The notes: generated by a model not told the origin, from the sequence alone. Positions 9,577 through 19,114 are shown, counted from the stretch's first letter. The stretch is 32,737 nucleotides of DNA from Gordonia soli NBRC 108243 (GCF_000334455.1 NZ_BANX01000029.1:1-32737), one strand, 5' to 3'. Translations and numbers: made by a program.

Positions 9577-10155
9577 ATGGCACACTCGCTCGAACTGCTC
9601 CTCGACGACCACTCTGAACAGGCAATTCGCGATCAGTGGTCGGCGCTGACCGCGGCCGGGCTCCCCAGCCTGGTCACCAACACGTCACCGACCAACCGGC
9701 CGCACGTGACCTTGCTCGCCGCTCGCCGGATCTCGCCGTCCGTCGACGCCGCGCTCGTGCCCGCGACACAGCGTCTGCCGATCTCCGCGATCGTCGGCGC
9801 GCCGATCGTCTTCGGACGGGGCGAGCGGCGCGTCCTCGCCCGACTCGTGGTGCCGTCGGCAGAGTTGCTGTCCCTGCACGCGCAGGTCTCTCGCGTCGCC
9901 CGCGACCACCTCGCCCACGCGACCGGGCCTGTGAGCACCGACGGCGCATTCGAACACACGACCCCGGGTGCCTGGACGCCGCACGTTACGCTCGCCCGCC
10001 GACTGACCGCGGACCAACTCTCGGCGGCGCTCTCGGTCCTCGACACCGGCGGCGATGCGACGACGACCGGGGACATCGCCGCGCGGTTCGTCGCCATGCG
10101 TAGATGGGACGGCGACGAGCGGGTCGACCACGTGTGGCCGGGACGGGCCTGCTGA
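9577..10155 (+). CDS. 2'-5' RNA ligase family / 2H phosphoesterase protein
   Basis: A 192-residue member of the 2H phosphoesterase superfamily. Two catalytic HxT motifs are visible: PHVTLLA near residue 46 and PHVTLAR near 139. The spacing and length fit LigT/YjcA-like enzymes that act on cyclic phosphodiester or 2'-5' bonds; the physiological substrate is unknown. AGGA lies 6 nt before the ATG at 9577. It is divergent from rpsA and followed after 128 nt by a methyltransferase gene that seems to have its own promoter. Confidence 0.82.
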   Translation: MAHSLELLLDDHSEQAIRDQWSALTAAGLPSLVTNTSPTNRPHVTLLAARRISPSVDAALVPATQRLPISAIVGAPIVFGRGERRVLARLVVPSAELLSLHAQVSRVARDHLAHATGPVSTDGAFEHTTPGAWTPHVTLARRLTADQLSAALSVLDTGGDATTTGDIAARFVAMRRWDGDERVDHVWPGRAC

Positions 10156-10247
10156 GGGAGCCGCGGGCCGATGGCCGTGACACCGCTGCGGGACAACAGC
10201 TCTCGTGACCTGCACACCGCGAGCCGTCGCCGGCCCGAGAACCCGCT

Positions 10248-10275
10248 CCGACAATCGGAGTACTGCCCCTAGGAT
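10248..10275 (+). promoter_or_regulatory. Possible sigma-A promoter for methyltransferase gene
   Basis: CCGACA (10248-10253), a 16-nt spacer and TAGGAT (10270-10275, fits TANNNT). The predicted start of transcription is close to the GTG at 10284, suggesting a leaderless message. The -35 overlaps a 6-bp hairpin (CTCCGA-CAA-TCGGAG). Confidence 0.4.
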
Positions 10276-10283
10276 CAGGTGAC

Positions 10284-11144
10284 GTGGCACCCGGTATCGA
10301 CGACGAACACCGACCGTCCGACGACGCGGAGGCTCGCATCCCGCGCCTGCTCGGGGACGTCGGCTCGCAGGTCAGCGAAACCGCCAACCGCGCGTGGTGG
10401 GATTCCGATGCCGCTGCCTATCACGACGAACACGGCGACTTCCTCGGCGCCGACTCCCCCGGCGGCGACTTCGTGTGGTGCCCGGAGGGCTTACGCGAGT
10501 CGTCTGCACACCTGCTCGGCGATGTCACCGACCGCGACGTCCTGGAGATCGGATGCGGGTCGGCGCCGTGTTCACGCTGGCTCATCCGTCAGGGTGCACG
10601 CCCGGTCGGGCTCGACCTCTCCCGCGCGATGCTCGCTCGCGGTGTCGCCGCGATGTCAGCCGATGGGGTACGGGTCCCGCTGGTGCAGGCCGGCGCCGAG
10701 CATCTGCCCTTCGCCGACGACTCGTTCGACATCGCGTGTTCAGCGTTCGGAGCGGTGCCCTTCGTCGCCGATTCGGCACGCGTGATGGCCGAGGCCGCGA
10801 GGGTCGTGCGCCCGGGCGGCCGCTGGGTGTTCGCGGTGAACCACCCGATCAGGTGGGCTTTTCCGGACGATCCCGGACCCGAGGGGCTGATCGCGTCGAT
10901 CCCCTACTTCAATCGGACCCCGTACACCGAGGCGGACGAGGACGGCGTACTCACCTACGTCGAACACCATCGCACCCTCGGCGACCGCGTCCGAGAGATC
11001 CGCGCGGCCGGACTCGTCCTCGACGACATCGTCGAGCCTGAGTGGCCCGAGGGATTCGAGCGCGAGTGGGGCCAATGGAGCCCCCTGCGCGGGAGCATCC
11101 TGCCGGGCACGGCGATCTTCTGTTGCTCGGTCCCGACGAGATGA
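10284..11144 (+). CDS. Class I SAM-dependent methyltransferase
   Basis: A 286-residue methyltransferase with a UbiE/Methyltransf_11-type core. Motif I VLEIGCGSAP (about 86-95) binds S-adenosylmethionine; GLDLSRAML supplies the acidic residue after strand 2; AEHLPFADDSFDIACSAFGAVPF is motif II/post-II; and ARVVRPGGRWVF is motif III. The C-terminal part (YVEHHRTLGDRVREIRAAGL) fits a substrate lid. The GTG at 10284 is chosen for its position after a -10-like TAGGAT. The substrate is unknown. It is followed on the same strand by a VOC gene with its own Shine-Dalgarno. Confidence 0.88.
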   Translation: MAPGIDDEHRPSDDAEARIPRLLGDVGSQVSETANRAWWDSDAAAYHDEHGDFLGADSPGGDFVWCPEGLRESSAHLLGDVTDRDVLEIGCGSAPCSRWLIRQGARPVGLDLSRAMLARGVAAMSADGVRVPLVQAGAEHLPFADDSFDIACSAFGAVPFVADSARVMAEAARVVRPGGRWVFAVNHPIRWAFPDDPGPEGLIASIPYFNRTPYTEADEDGVLTYVEHHRTLGDRVREIRAAGLVLDDIVEPEWPEGFEREWGQWSPLRGSILPGTAIFCCSVPTR

Positions 11145-11244
11145 CCCCTGTCGGCCGCAATGCGGACCGTCGTCGACCTGAATCGCCCATAGCGTCGTGG
11201 GAGTCGGCAAGCGGTTCGCCGACGTCGATGCAAAGGACCCACAA

Positions 11245-11643
11245 ATGCGATTCGCTTCCGTGCGTGTGATCACCGACGACGTCGAGGCCATGGCCGCCTT
11301 CTACGAGGACCTCACCGGGGTGACCGCGCGCCGATGGACCTCGGACTTCGCGGAGGTGCCCGTGCCCGGCGGCACACTCGCGATCGGCGGCACCCCGACG
11401 GTGGCTCTCTTCGGCGAGGGATCGGCCCGTCCGGCGGAGAACCGCTCGGCCATCATCGAGTTCGAGGTCGATGACGTCGACGCCGAGTTCGAGCGTCTTC
11501 GCGCGTCCGGACGTGCCTTCGTCCGGGAGCCGACCACGATGCCGTGGGGCAACCGCTCACTGCTGCTGCGCGATCCGGACGGAACCCTCGTGAACCTGTT
11601 CACGCCGATCAGCGCCGAGGCACGGGCCCGACAGACCACCTAG
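11245..11643 (+). CDS. VOC (glyoxalase/bleomycin-resistance) superfamily protein
   Basis: A 132-residue vicinal-oxygen-chelate protein with the two beta-alpha-beta-beta-beta modules: MRFASVRVITDDVEAMAAFYEDLTG at the start and FEVDDVDAEFERLRASGRAFV in the second half. It ends in the typical WGNRSLLLRDPDGTLVNLF. AAGGA 7 nt before the ATG at 11245 decides the start over the upstream in-frame GTG at 11197. Metal-ligand positions are not certain, so enzymatic versus binding function is open. Confidence 0.85.
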   Translation: MRFASVRVITDDVEAMAAFYEDLTGVTARRWTSDFAEVPVPGGTLAIGGTPTVALFGEGSARPAENRSAIIEFEVDDVDAEFERLRASGRAFVREPTTMPWGNRSLLLRDPDGTLVNLFTPISAEARARQTT

Positions 11644-11646
11644 GGA

Positions 11647-11661
11647 GCCGGCCGGGCCGGC
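11647..11661. terminator. Short GC hairpin between convergent genes
   Basis: GCCGGC-CGG-GCCGGC in the 24-nt gap between the VOC stop and the ABC ATPase stop. A weak candidate without T-tract. Confidence 0.3.
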
Positions 11662-11667
11662 ACCAGA

Positions 11668-12441
11668 TCACAGCAGCTTCGAGAGGAAACCCTTGGTGCG
11701 CTCGTGCTTCGGGTCGGCGAGCACCTCACGCGGGTTCCCGCTCTCGACCACGACGCCACCGTCCATGAACGCCAGGTGATCGGCGACCTCGCGGGCGAAA
11801 CCGATCTCGTGGGTGACCACGATCATCGTCATCCCCGACGCGGCGAGTTCACGCATGACGCCGAGGACCTCTCCCACGAGCTCGGGGTCGAGGGCCGATG
11901 TCGGTTCGTCGAACAGCATCAACTTGGGGTCCATCGCGAGGGCGCGGGCGATTGCGACGCGCTGCTGCTGACCGCCGGACAGTTGCGCCGGATAGGCATT
12001 CGCCTTGTCCGCCAAGCCGACCCGGTCCAACAGAGTGCGCGCCCGCTCGGTCGCCTCCGCACGCGACTGCTTCTTCACCTGGATCGGCGCCTCGATGACG
12101 TTCTCGAGCGCCGTGCGATGCGGGAACAGATTGAAGTGCTGGAAGACCATGCCGATGTCGCGACGCTGTTTCGCGGCGTCCTTGGGGCTCATCTCGTGCA
12201 GCTTGCCGTTACGTTCCCGGTATCCGATGAGGTCACCGTCGACGTACAGGCGGCCGGCGTTCACCACCTCCAGGTGGTTCACACAGCGCAGGAAGGTCGA
12301 CTTGCCCGAACCCGACGGCCCGATCAAGCACAGCACCTCACCACGGTCGACCTCGAGCGAGATCCCCTTGAGCACCTCGAGCGCGCCGAAGTTCTTGCGC
12401 ACCTGCTCCGCGCGAACCATCGGTTGTGTCACTGCGGTCAC
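11668..12441 (-). CDS. Polar amino-acid ABC transporter ATP-binding protein (GlnQ/HisP-like)
   Basis: A 257-residue ATPase energising import by the adjacent permease and binding lipoprotein. Seen: Walker [10 protein letters not shown] (about 41-49), Q-loop FQHFNLFPH, signature LSGGQQQR, Walker B LMLFDEP, D-loop SALDPE and H-loop THE. VQKKFGALEVL-like and FLRCVNHLE segments are typical of the polar amino-acid uptake (PAAT) family. The GTG start at 12441 overlaps the permease stop by 4 nt (GTGA), so translation is coupled. Confidence 0.94.
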   Translation of the reverse strand: MTAVTQPMVRAEQVRKNFGALEVLKGISLEVDRGEVLCLIGPSGSGKSTFLRCVNHLEVVNAGRLYVDGDLIGYRERNGKLHEMSPKDAAKQRRDIGMVFQHFNLFPHRTALENVIEAPIQVKKQSRAEATERARTLLDRVGLADKANAYPAQLSGGQQQRVAIARALAMDPKLMLFDEPTSALDPELVGEVLGVMRELAASGMTMIVVTHEIGFAREVADHLAFMDGGVVVESGNPREVLADPKHERTKGFLSKLL

Positions 12442-13412
12442 GCCGGGCCTCCTCCTGCTTGCGGCGCGCCCTTGCTCTGTGCCTCGGCCAAGGCTCGCAA
12501 CTGCCGTCCGGTCAACATCCGGCTGGAGCCCTTCGCGTAGTACCGCTCGAGGTAGTACTGCCCGACCATCAGCACACTGGTGACCACCAGGTACCAGGTC
12601 GAGGCCACCATCAACAGCGGGATCGGCTGGAAGTTCACGCCCGAGATGTCTCTGGCACGACCGTACAACTCGAGACTGAACGGAACGGCCGCCACGAGGC
12701 TCGTCGTCTTCAGCATGCTGATTAGCTCGTTGCCGGTGGGTGGGATGATGACCCGCATCGCCTGCGGCAGAACCGTCCGGCGCATCGTCTGGGTCCAGGA
12801 CATACCCAATGCGACCGATGCCTCGCTCTGTCCCTCACCGACGGAGGAGACACCCGCCCGCACGATCTCCGCCATGTATGCGGCCTCGTTGAGCCCCAAT
12901 CCGATGACGGCGAACAAGAATGCGGCGTTGAGCGCCTGGATGTCGAAATGCGCGAACTGGTGGACGAACGGGATGCCCAGGTCGATCCGCTTGTAGATCG
13001 ACGGGAACAGTCCCCAGAACACCAGCTGCACGTACACCGGCGTCCCGCGGAAGATCCACAGATACACCCAGGCCGTGTACCGCAGCACCGGATTGGGTGA
13101 CAGGCGCATGATCGCCAACAACACGCCGAGCACGATTGCGATGGCCATCGCCAGCACGGTCAGCGCGAGCGTGTACCCGACACCCTCGAGTATCCGGGTG
13201 TCGAACAGGTACTTGGCGTATGTACTCCAGCGGTATGCGCCGTTGGTGGCCGCGCCGTAGATGAACAGCGCCACGAGGATCAGGACGACCGCCGCGGCGA
13301 TCCACTGTCCCGGATGCCGCAGCGGCACCGCCTTGATCGGTTCGACGTCCCCGTGGTCGGAGGTCGTGGGTGCGCAGGAGACGGGTTCCGACGGACCGGT
13401 CGATGGTGCCAC
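12438..13412 (-). CDS. Polar amino-acid ABC transporter permease
   Basis: A 324-residue inner-membrane permease of the His/Glu/Gln/Arg/opine family. Hydrophobic segments include [18 protein letters not shown] near residue 40, [19 protein letters not shown] near 80, and several after 160. The ABC-coupling EAA loop is seen as [35 protein letters not shown] is diagnostic of amino-acid permeases. The single permease probably homodimerises. The N-terminus is extended by about 30 polar residues. It starts 3 nt after the binding-protein stop, within a three-gene operon. Confidence 0.93.
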   Translation of the reverse strand: MAPSTGPSEPVSCAPTTSDHGDVEPIKAVPLRHPGQWIAAAVVLILVALFIYGAATNGAYRWSTYAKYLFDTRILEGVGYTLALTVLAMAIAIVLGVLLAIMRLSPNPVLRYTAWVYLWIFRGTPVYVQLVFWGLFPSIYKRIDLGIPFVHQFAHFDIQALNAAFLFAVIGLGLNEAAYMAEIVRAGVSSVGEGQSEASVALGMSWTQTMRRTVLPQAMRVIIPPTGNELISMLKTTSLVAAVPFSLELYGRARDISGVNFQPIPLLMVASTWYLVVTSVLMVGQYYLERYYAKGSSRMLTGRQLRALAEAQSKGAPQAGGGPA

Positions 13413-13415
13413 GGG

Positions 13416-14324
13416 TCAGCTGACCGCCCCGTTGATCACCGATGTCGGGATGGCGCCCGCACCGACACCCCAGTGGTCGGCGATGGCTTTGTACTGGCCG
13501 TTGTCGATCAAGTACTGGACCGCCTGCTGCAAGGCCGGGCCGAGCGACGATCCCTTGGCGACCGGGTATCCATACGGGGCCGAGTCGAAGACGCCGCCGG
13601 CCGGCTCGATGTCGCCGTTGCTCTTCTTGATGGCGTACGCGGTGACCGGGGAGTCCGCCGACATCGCGTCGACCTTGCCCAGGATCAGGGCGTTGACTGC
13701 CTCGTCCTGGCTGTCGAACTTCACCTTCTCGATCGCCGGCTTGCCCGCGTCGGTGCACGCCTTGCTCTTGGCCGGCACCTCGTCGGTGTCCTCGACAGTG
13801 GTGGCCTGGACGGCGACCTTCTTGCCGCAGGCGTTGTTCGGGTCGATGGCGATGCCCTTACGCTGGGCCCATTGCACGCCCGCGTTGTAGTAGGTGACGA
13901 AGTCGACCTGCTGCTCGCGTTCCTTGCTGTCGGTGAACGACGACATGCCGACGTCGTAGGTGCCCTGCTGGATCGCGGGGATGATCTTGTCGAACTCGGA
14001 TTCCTTGTACTGCGGCTTCACTCCGAGGACCTGGCCGACGGCGTTCAGGAGGTCGACGTCGTAGCCGATGATGTTGCCCTGGGAATCCTTGAACTCGTTC
14101 GGCTGGTACGGGACGTTGACGCCGACGATCAGCTGGCCGGACTGCTTGACCTTGTCGGGCAACTGCGCCGCGATCGCGTCCTGCTTGGGCACCTGGACGG
14201 TGGTCGGAGAGATGTCCGAGCCCGTCTCGGACTCTTCGTTGTTGGAGCAGCCGGCCACCACGAGGAGGGCCGCCGCGACGACGGCGAGGAGCCCGCCGAG
14301 TCGGAACGATCGCAAGAGACGCAT
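13416..14324 (-). CDS. Polar amino-acid ABC transporter substrate-binding lipoprotein
   Basis: A type II (SBP_bac_3) periplasmic-binding-fold lipoprotein of about 302 residues. Seen: signal peptide ending in lipobox VAGC (Cys26), the first-lobe hallmark LIVGVNVPYQPNEFKDSQGNIIGYDVDL split over residues 61-88, and hinge-region GMSSFTDSKEREQQVDFVTYY. Glu/Gln-type or Arg-type specificity cannot be told apart. The ATG at 14324 follows GGGAAG; an in-frame ATG at 14336 is also possible. First gene of the operon, with a GlnR-like dyad about 110 nt upstream. Confidence 0.92.
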   Translation of the reverse strand: MRLLRSFRLGGLLAVVAAALLVVAGCSNNEESETGSDISPTTVQVPKQDAIAAQLPDKVKQSGQLIVGVNVPYQPNEFKDSQGNIIGYDVDLLNAVGQVLGVKPQYKESEFDKIIPAIQQGTYDVGMSSFTDSKEREQQVDFVTYYNAGVQWAQRKGIAIDPNNACGKKVAVQATTVEDTDEVPAKSKACTDAGKPAIEKVKFDSQDEAVNALILGKVDAMSADSPVTAYAIKKSNGDIEPAGGVFDSAPYGYPVAKGSSLGPALQQAVQYLIDNGQYKAIADHWGVGAGAIPTSVINGAVS

Positions 14325-14432
14325 CACACTTCCCATCGGTACGTTCCCCGCCGACACGCACGGCAGGGCTGGTGCGCACCCGCGCACCGTCACGCCTGAA
14401 ACTTACTTGTTCACGAACCGCCGCACCCGTTG

Positions 14433-14448
14433 GTTACCAGAGATTAAC
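14433..14448 (-). promoter_or_regulatory. GlnR-like dyad upstream of amino-acid ABC operon
   Basis: On the plus strand GTTAC-n6-TTAAC, on the minus strand GTTAA-n6-GTAAC. This fits one half-box pair of the actinobacterial nitrogen regulator GlnR (gTnAC-n6-GaAAC) with about two mismatches. Placement before a glutamine/glutamate-type importer makes it plausible but unproven. Confidence 0.3.
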
Positions 14449-14474
14449 TCCGGCGATCCAGGCGACGGTCGCGT

Positions 14475-15569
14475 TCACCGACCCAGCTCCGACAGCACAT
14501 GGTCGGTGAACTGCCTGGTGGTGGCATCACCACCGAGATCTGCGGTGACGACTCCGGCGGCGGCCGTGGCCGCGATCGCGGCGTCGATCCGGTCGGCGAC
14601 GGCTTCGAGCGCCGACCGACGATCGTCGTGTTCGGCCCACCAGCGCAACACCATTGCGGTGGAGGCGATGACGGCGATCGGGTCGGCGACACCGAGTCCC
14701 GCGATGTCCGGCGCGGCGCCGTGAGCTGCCTGCGCCATCGCGGTGGTCGCTGAGGCGTTGACCGACCCGGCGATACCGAGCGATCCCGCGAGTTCGGCGG
14801 CGAGGTCGGACAGGATGTCGCCGAAGAGGTTCTCGGTGACCAGGACGTCGAAATCGGCAGGCCGCCGCACCAGGTGCGCGGCCATCGCGTCGATGTGCTG
14901 CTCGGTCACCGTGACCTCGGGATAGTCTTCGGCCACCTCCCGACAGACGTCGCGGAACAGGCCCGTGGTCATCCGGAGCACGTTGGCCTTGTGCACGATC
15001 GTCACAGCGCGCCGACGACGGGATGCGGCCCGGAAGGCCTCGCGGGCGATCCGTGTGGTCGCGGCGCGGGTGATCACCCCGACCGACAGAGCAACGTCGG
15101 GCGTCGGCATGAACTCGCCCGATCCGAGTGCCATGTTGCGATCCGCGTACAGGCCTTCGCTGTTCTCACGGACGATCAACACGTCGATGTCCGGCGCGGT
15201 GGCCCGCACCCCGGGTATCGCGCGGCAGGGCCGAAGGTTGGCGTAGAGGTCGTAGCGGGTGCGCACGATCGCCCCGGGGGTATGTCCGCCGCCGACGTCC
15301 GGTGGGTAGGAGGCAGAGTCGTGCGGACCCATGATCCACACGTCGAGTTCATCGAGCACACACAAGGTCTCGTCGGGAACGGGTGAGCCGTATCGTTCGA
15401 TCGCTGCGTGACCCAACGGCGCCTCGACCCAGTCGAAGCCGGTGTGTTCCAGGGCCGCAGCACGATCGGCGATCTCGACGGCCGCAGGCACGATCTCCGG
15501 ACCGATGCCGTCGCCGAACAACACACCGATCCGGTGCCGCTGCGATCGGTCGTCGTGGGTCGCGTCCAT
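14475..15569 (-). CDS. Isocitrate/isopropylmalate dehydrogenase family protein
   Basis: A 364-residue NAD(P)- and Mg-dependent beta-decarboxylating dehydrogenase. Seen: GVLFGDGIGPEIVPAAVEI (N-terminal), substrate-binding arginines in ANLRPCRAIPGVR, RENSEGLYADRN, the HKANVLR lysine, and metal aspartates in FDVLVTENLFGDILSDLAAEL. GSVNASATTAMAQAAHGAAPDIAG is the cofactor-loop area. The substrate could be 3-isopropylmalate, tartrate/malate or another 2-hydroxyacid; the NSEGLYAD loop differs from classical LeuB, so I do not assign leuB. The ATG at 15569 overlaps the polA stop (TGATG), so it is translated from the polA message. Confidence 0.88.
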   Translation of the reverse strand: MDATHDDRSQRHRIGVLFGDGIGPEIVPAAVEIADRAAALEHTGFDWVEAPLGHAAIERYGSPVPDETLCVLDELDVWIMGPHDSASYPPDVGGGHTPGAIVRTRYDLYANLRPCRAIPGVRATAPDIDVLIVRENSEGLYADRNMALGSGEFMPTPDVALSVGVITRAATTRIAREAFRAASRRRRAVTIVHKANVLRMTTGLFRDVCREVAEDYPEVTVTEQHIDAMAAHLVRRPADFDVLVTENLFGDILSDLAAELAGSLGIAGSVNASATTAMAQAAHGAAPDIAGLGVADPIAVIASTAMVLRWWAEHDDRRSALEAVADRIDAAIAATAAAGVVTADLGGDATTRQFTDHVLSELGR

Positions 15570-18322
15570 CAATGGGCGGCGTCGTCCCAGGATCGGCCGA
15601 AGCCGACCGAGACCTCCAGCGGGACCGACAGTGCGATGGCCGCTCCCATCTCGTCCCGGACGGCCGCCTCGACGGCCTCCCGCTCGCCGTGAGCGACCTC
15701 CACGACGAGCTCGTCGTGGACCTGGAGCAACATTCGCGAGGTGAGCGACTCGGCCGCGAGTCGCTTCTGCACGTTGATCATCGCGACCTTGATGATGTCG
15801 GCTGCGGTCCCCTGGATGGGCGCGTTCAACGCCATGCGCTCCGCGGACTGTCGTCGCTGCCAGTTGTCGCTGTTGAGATCGGGCAGATAGCGCCGACGGC
15901 CGAACAGAGTCGCCGTGTATTCGTTGCGGCGCGCCTCGTCGACGACGTTGTGGAGGTAGTCGCGCACCCCTCCGAACCGCGCGAAGTAGGCCTCCATCTG
16001 CTCCTTGGCCTCGTCCCGGCTGATCTTCAGCTGGGCCGCGAGACCGAAGGCACTGAGCCCGTACGCAAGTCCGTACGACATGGCCTTGACGCGATGACGC
16101 ATCTCGGTCGTCACCTGGTCGATCGGCACGCCGAACGCTCGGGACCCGACGAAATTGTGCAGGTCCTCCCCCGTGTTGAACGCCTCGATCAGGCCGGCAT
16201 CCTCGGACAGGTGCGCCATGATCCGCATCTCGATCTGGCTGTAGTCCGCCGTCATCAGGCAGTCGAAGTCCGCGCCGCCCACCGCGCTCCCGACCACGAA
16301 GCCCTGCCGGATCTCGCGCCCCGCCTCGGTGCGCACGGGGATGTTCTGCAGGTTGGGTTCGGTCGACGAGAGTCGGCCGGTGGCCGCGACGGTCTGGTTG
16401 AACGTGGTGTGGATCCGCCCATCGTCGGCGACCGACTTGAGCAGGCCGTCGACGGTCACCTTCAAGCGGGTGGCATCGCGGTGGTCGAGAAGATGTTCGA
16501 GAAACGGATGTTCGGTCTTCTCGAACAGACCTTGCAGCGCATCGGCATCGGTGGTGTAGCCGGTCTTGGTCTTCTTCGTCTTCGGCATGTCGAGCTTGTC
16601 GAAGAGGATCGTCTGCAGCTGTTTGGGTGAGCCCAGGTTGATCTGTTCGCCGATGACCGCGTATGCGGCATCGGCAGCGGTGCGGATCCGTTCGGCGAAC
16701 TTCCGCTCGAGCGTGCCGAAGTGGTCGACGTCGACGGCGATCCCGGCTGCCTCGAGCTCGGCGAGGACGAAGGACAGCGGGAGCTCCATCTCGGTGAGCA
16801 GGGGCTTGGAGTCGATGCGGTCGAGCTCCGCATCGAGGGTGTCGGCCAGTTCCTGCACCGCGCGTGCCTCCAGCATCTGCTGCTCGGCCTGCTGGGCGGC
16901 ACCGGCGTCCTCGTCCAGCAGCGATAGCTGACCGTCGGTCGATCCGCCGTCCGCACGCAGCTCCCGGCGGAGATAGCGCAGCGCGAGATCGTCGAGGTTG
17001 AAGGTGCGCTGTCCGGGACGGACAAGGTAGGCCGCCAACGACGTGTCGCTGGTGACACCGGCCAGCGACCAACCGCGGGCGCGGAGCGCGTGGATCGCCC
17101 ACTTCGCCTCGTGGAACGCCTTCGGGGCGTCGGCGTCGGCGAACCAGGTCGCCAGTGCCATCTCGTCGTCGGGCGTGAGGGTCGAGACGTCGAGATACGC
17201 CGACTGTCCGTCGGCGGCCGCGATCGCGATGCCGGTCGGATCGGCGCCGACGACGACGTGCGGTGCCGTCACCGCGACCCCGGCGCGCCCGGTGGTGGTG
17301 TGGGTTGCGAGCCACTCTCCGATCTCGCCCGGATCGAGTGCACGACCGTCGAGGTCGAACCCCGACTCGGCTTCCGGTTCGACCGAGGTGAGCGTCGAGA
17401 ACAGGCGATCACGGAGGACGCGGAACTCGAGGTCGTCGAAGAGCTGGTGGATGCGATCACGATCCCAGCCGACCATCGCCAGCTCGTCGGGACCGGACGG
17501 GAGCTGCATGTCCCGGACCAGTTCGGTCAATTGCCGATTGGTCTGCACGGACGCGAGATGGGCACGCAAGGCATCACCGACCTTGCCCTTGACCTCGTCG
17601 ACGTGATCGACGAGGTCGCTCAGCGAGCCGTACTCACGGATCCACTTCGACGCCGTCTTCTCGCCGACGCCCGGGATGCCCGGCAGGTTGTCGCTCGGGT
17701 CACCCCGTAGCGCGGCGTAGTCGGGGTACTGACGAGGGGTCAGGCCGTACTTCTTCTCCACCTCCTCGGGGGTGAAGCGGGTGAGGTCGGAGACACCCTT
17801 GCGCGGGTAGAGCACGGTCACCGTGTCGGTGACCAGCTGGAGCGAGTCGCGGTCACCGGTGACGATGAGAACTCGGTAGCCCTGTTCGGCGGCCTCGGTG
17901 GCGAGAGTCGCGATGATGTCGTCGGCCTCGTAGCCCTCGATCGCCATCACCGGGATGCCCAGCGCATCGAGCACCTCCTTGGTGAGATCGACCTGGCCGT
18001 TGAACTCGTCGGGCGACTTGGACCGCTGCGCTTTGTACTCCGGGAACATCTCCGAGCGGAAGGTCTTCCGGGAGACGTCGAATGCCGCGGCGATGTGGGT
18101 TGGCCCCTCGTCGCGGAGCAGGTTGATCAGCATCGAGGTGAAGCCATAGACCGCGTTGGTCGTCTGACCGGAAGCGGTCTTGAAGTTCTCCGCGGGCAGG
18201 GCGAAGAACGCCCGATAGGCCAGCGAGTGTCCGTCCAGCAGCATCAGGACGGGCGCCGACTCCCCACCCGCTCCCTTGCTGCCCGGTGCCTTGTTGACTG
18301 TCGTGCTCTGCGCGGGACTCAC
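15569..18322 (-). CDS. polA: DNA polymerase I
   Basis: 917 residues. The N-terminal 5'-3' exonuclease (about 24-310) shows LMLLDGHSLAYRAFFAL, FDVSRKTFR, EGYEADDIIATLA, TGDRDSLQLV and the helix-hairpin-helix GIPGVGEKTASKWI. The middle 3'-5' exonuclease-like domain (about 320-480) lacks a canonical DxE motif, as in mycobacterial Pol I, so proofreading is probably absent. The polymerase domain shows motif A DYSQIEMRIMAHLS, O-helix RHRVKAMSYGLAYGLSAFGLA split around the essential Lys and Tyr, and motif C LLQVHDELVVEV. The start is GTG at 18322 with little Shine-Dalgarno. The stop overlaps the dehydrogenase start. It acts in Okazaki-fragment processing and excision-repair synthesis. Confidence 0.97.
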   Translation of the reverse strand: MSPAQSTTVNKAPGSKGAGGESAPVLMLLDGHSLAYRAFFALPAENFKTASGQTTNAVYGFTSMLINLLRDEGPTHIAAAFDVSRKTFRSEMFPEYKAQRSKSPDEFNGQVDLTKEVLDALGIPVMAIEGYEADDIIATLATEAAEQGYRVLIVTGDRDSLQLVTDTVTVLYPRKGVSDLTRFTPEEVEKKYGLTPRQYPDYAALRGDPSDNLPGIPGVGEKTASKWIREYGSLSDLVDHVDEVKGKVGDALRAHLASVQTNRQLTELVRDMQLPSGPDELAMVGWDRDRIHQLFDDLEFRVLRDRLFSTLTSVEPEAESGFDLDGRALDPGEIGEWLATHTTTGRAGVAVTAPHVVVGADPTGIAIAAADGQSAYLDVSTLTPDDEMALATWFADADAPKAFHEAKWAIHALRARGWSLAGVTSDTSLAAYLVRPGQRTFNLDDLALRYLRRELRADGGSTDGQLSLLDEDAGAAQQAEQQMLEARAVQELADTLDAELDRIDSKPLLTEMELPLSFVLAELEAAGIAVDVDHFGTLERKFAERIRTAADAAYAVIGEQINLGSPKQLQTILFDKLDMPKTKKTKTGYTTDADALQGLFEKTEHPFLEHLLDHRDATRLKVTVDGLLKSVADDGRIHTTFNQTVAATGRLSSTEPNLQNIPVRTEAGREIRQGFVVGSAVGGADFDCLMTADYSQIEMRIMAHLSEDAGLIEAFNTGEDLHNFVGSRAFGVPIDQVTTEMRHRVKAMSYGLAYGLSAFGLAAQLKISRDEAKEQMEAYFARFGGVRDYLHNVVDEARRNEYTATLFGRRRYLPDLNSDNWQRRQSAERMALNAPIQGTAADIIKVAMINVQKRLAAESLTSRMLLQVHDELVVEVAHGEREAVEAAVRDEMGAAIALSVPLEVSVGFGRSWDDAAH

Positions 18323-18438
18323 GGGAGCGAGTCTAGTTACCGACCCCGACAGCCGGACGTCGACGCCGCGATCACCCGCCGCCGTCGTGTTCGACCCGAT
18401 GCATCAGGCCCGGGTCGGTCCCCATCGTGTCGCCACGG

Positions 18439-19008
18439 TCAGCCGCGGCGGTACATCGGCCACACCAGCGGACCGTCATGCGGGAGGCTGATCTCGTCGG
18501 TCACCTCGAAACCGAAGCGCTCGTACAGCGGGATGTTGGCCACGTTGGAACTCTCCAGGTATGCCGGTCCCTCGATGGTCTCGAGACGGGCTCGCAGCAG
18601 CGCCGACCCGATACCGAGCCCTTGGGCCGGGGCCCCGACCTGGGCGAGATACCAGAAAGTGCCCGGTGGGCGGGCCTTGGCGAAGAGTTGTTCGACGGCG
18701 GCGCCGTACCCGATGCGGGAACCCAGCGACCGGACGAATCCCCCCATCGCCAGCATCTGTCGGGTCGCCGATTCCTTGTGCCCCGGCGGATCCCAGACCG
18801 CGGCACCGACGAACTGACCGTCCCGGACGGCGAGGTCGAGCCCATCGGCGCGGCCGTGCGCATACCGCAGCAGGGTGCGGAACATGAGACGGTGCCGACG
18901 CGGGTCCGGTGCCATCCACCGGACGACCGGGTCGTCGGCGAACGCTTGCGCGAGCACTGCGCTCGCCACCTCGATGTCGCGCGAACGGACGACCGTGATC
19001 TCGGGCAT
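18439..19008 (-). CDS. GNAT-family N-acetyltransferase
   Basis: 189 residues with the GNAT acetyl-CoA site: motif A YLAQVGAPAQGLGIGSALL (variant Q/GxGxG/A: QGLGIG) and motif B YLESSNVANIPLYERFGFEV. The N-terminal AVLAQAFADDPVVRWM resembles actinobacterial acetyltransferases near Rv-type GNATs. The substrate is unknown. The ATG at 19008 is clear. It stands between livF (106 nt upstream) and polA (116 nt downstream), all on the minus strand. Frames overlapping it in other phases are shadows. Confidence 0.87.
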   Translation of the reverse strand: MPEITVVRSRDIEVASAVLAQAFADDPVVRWMAPDPRRHRLMFRTLLRYAHGRADGLDLAVRDGQFVGAAVWDPPGHKESATRQMLAMGGFVRSLGSRIGYGAAVEQLFAKARPPGTFWYLAQVGAPAQGLGIGSALLRARLETIEGPAYLESSNVANIPLYERFGFEVTDEISLPHDGPLVWPMYRRG

Positions 19009-19114
19009 ACCGACACGCTACCGATGCGCCCGGCGCGGCCGCCTCACGAGCACCCCCGGCGAGCACCCACGAGACACTCGTCGACTCCCGGTGCGAGTCA
19101 CGTCGGGCGTCGGG

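Noticed and set aside
15570..17315. Upstream continuation of the dehydrogenase frame through polA
   Set aside because: The frame stays open inside polA by GC bias; its Arg-rich translation has no motif, and the dehydrogenase starts at the TGATG overlap.
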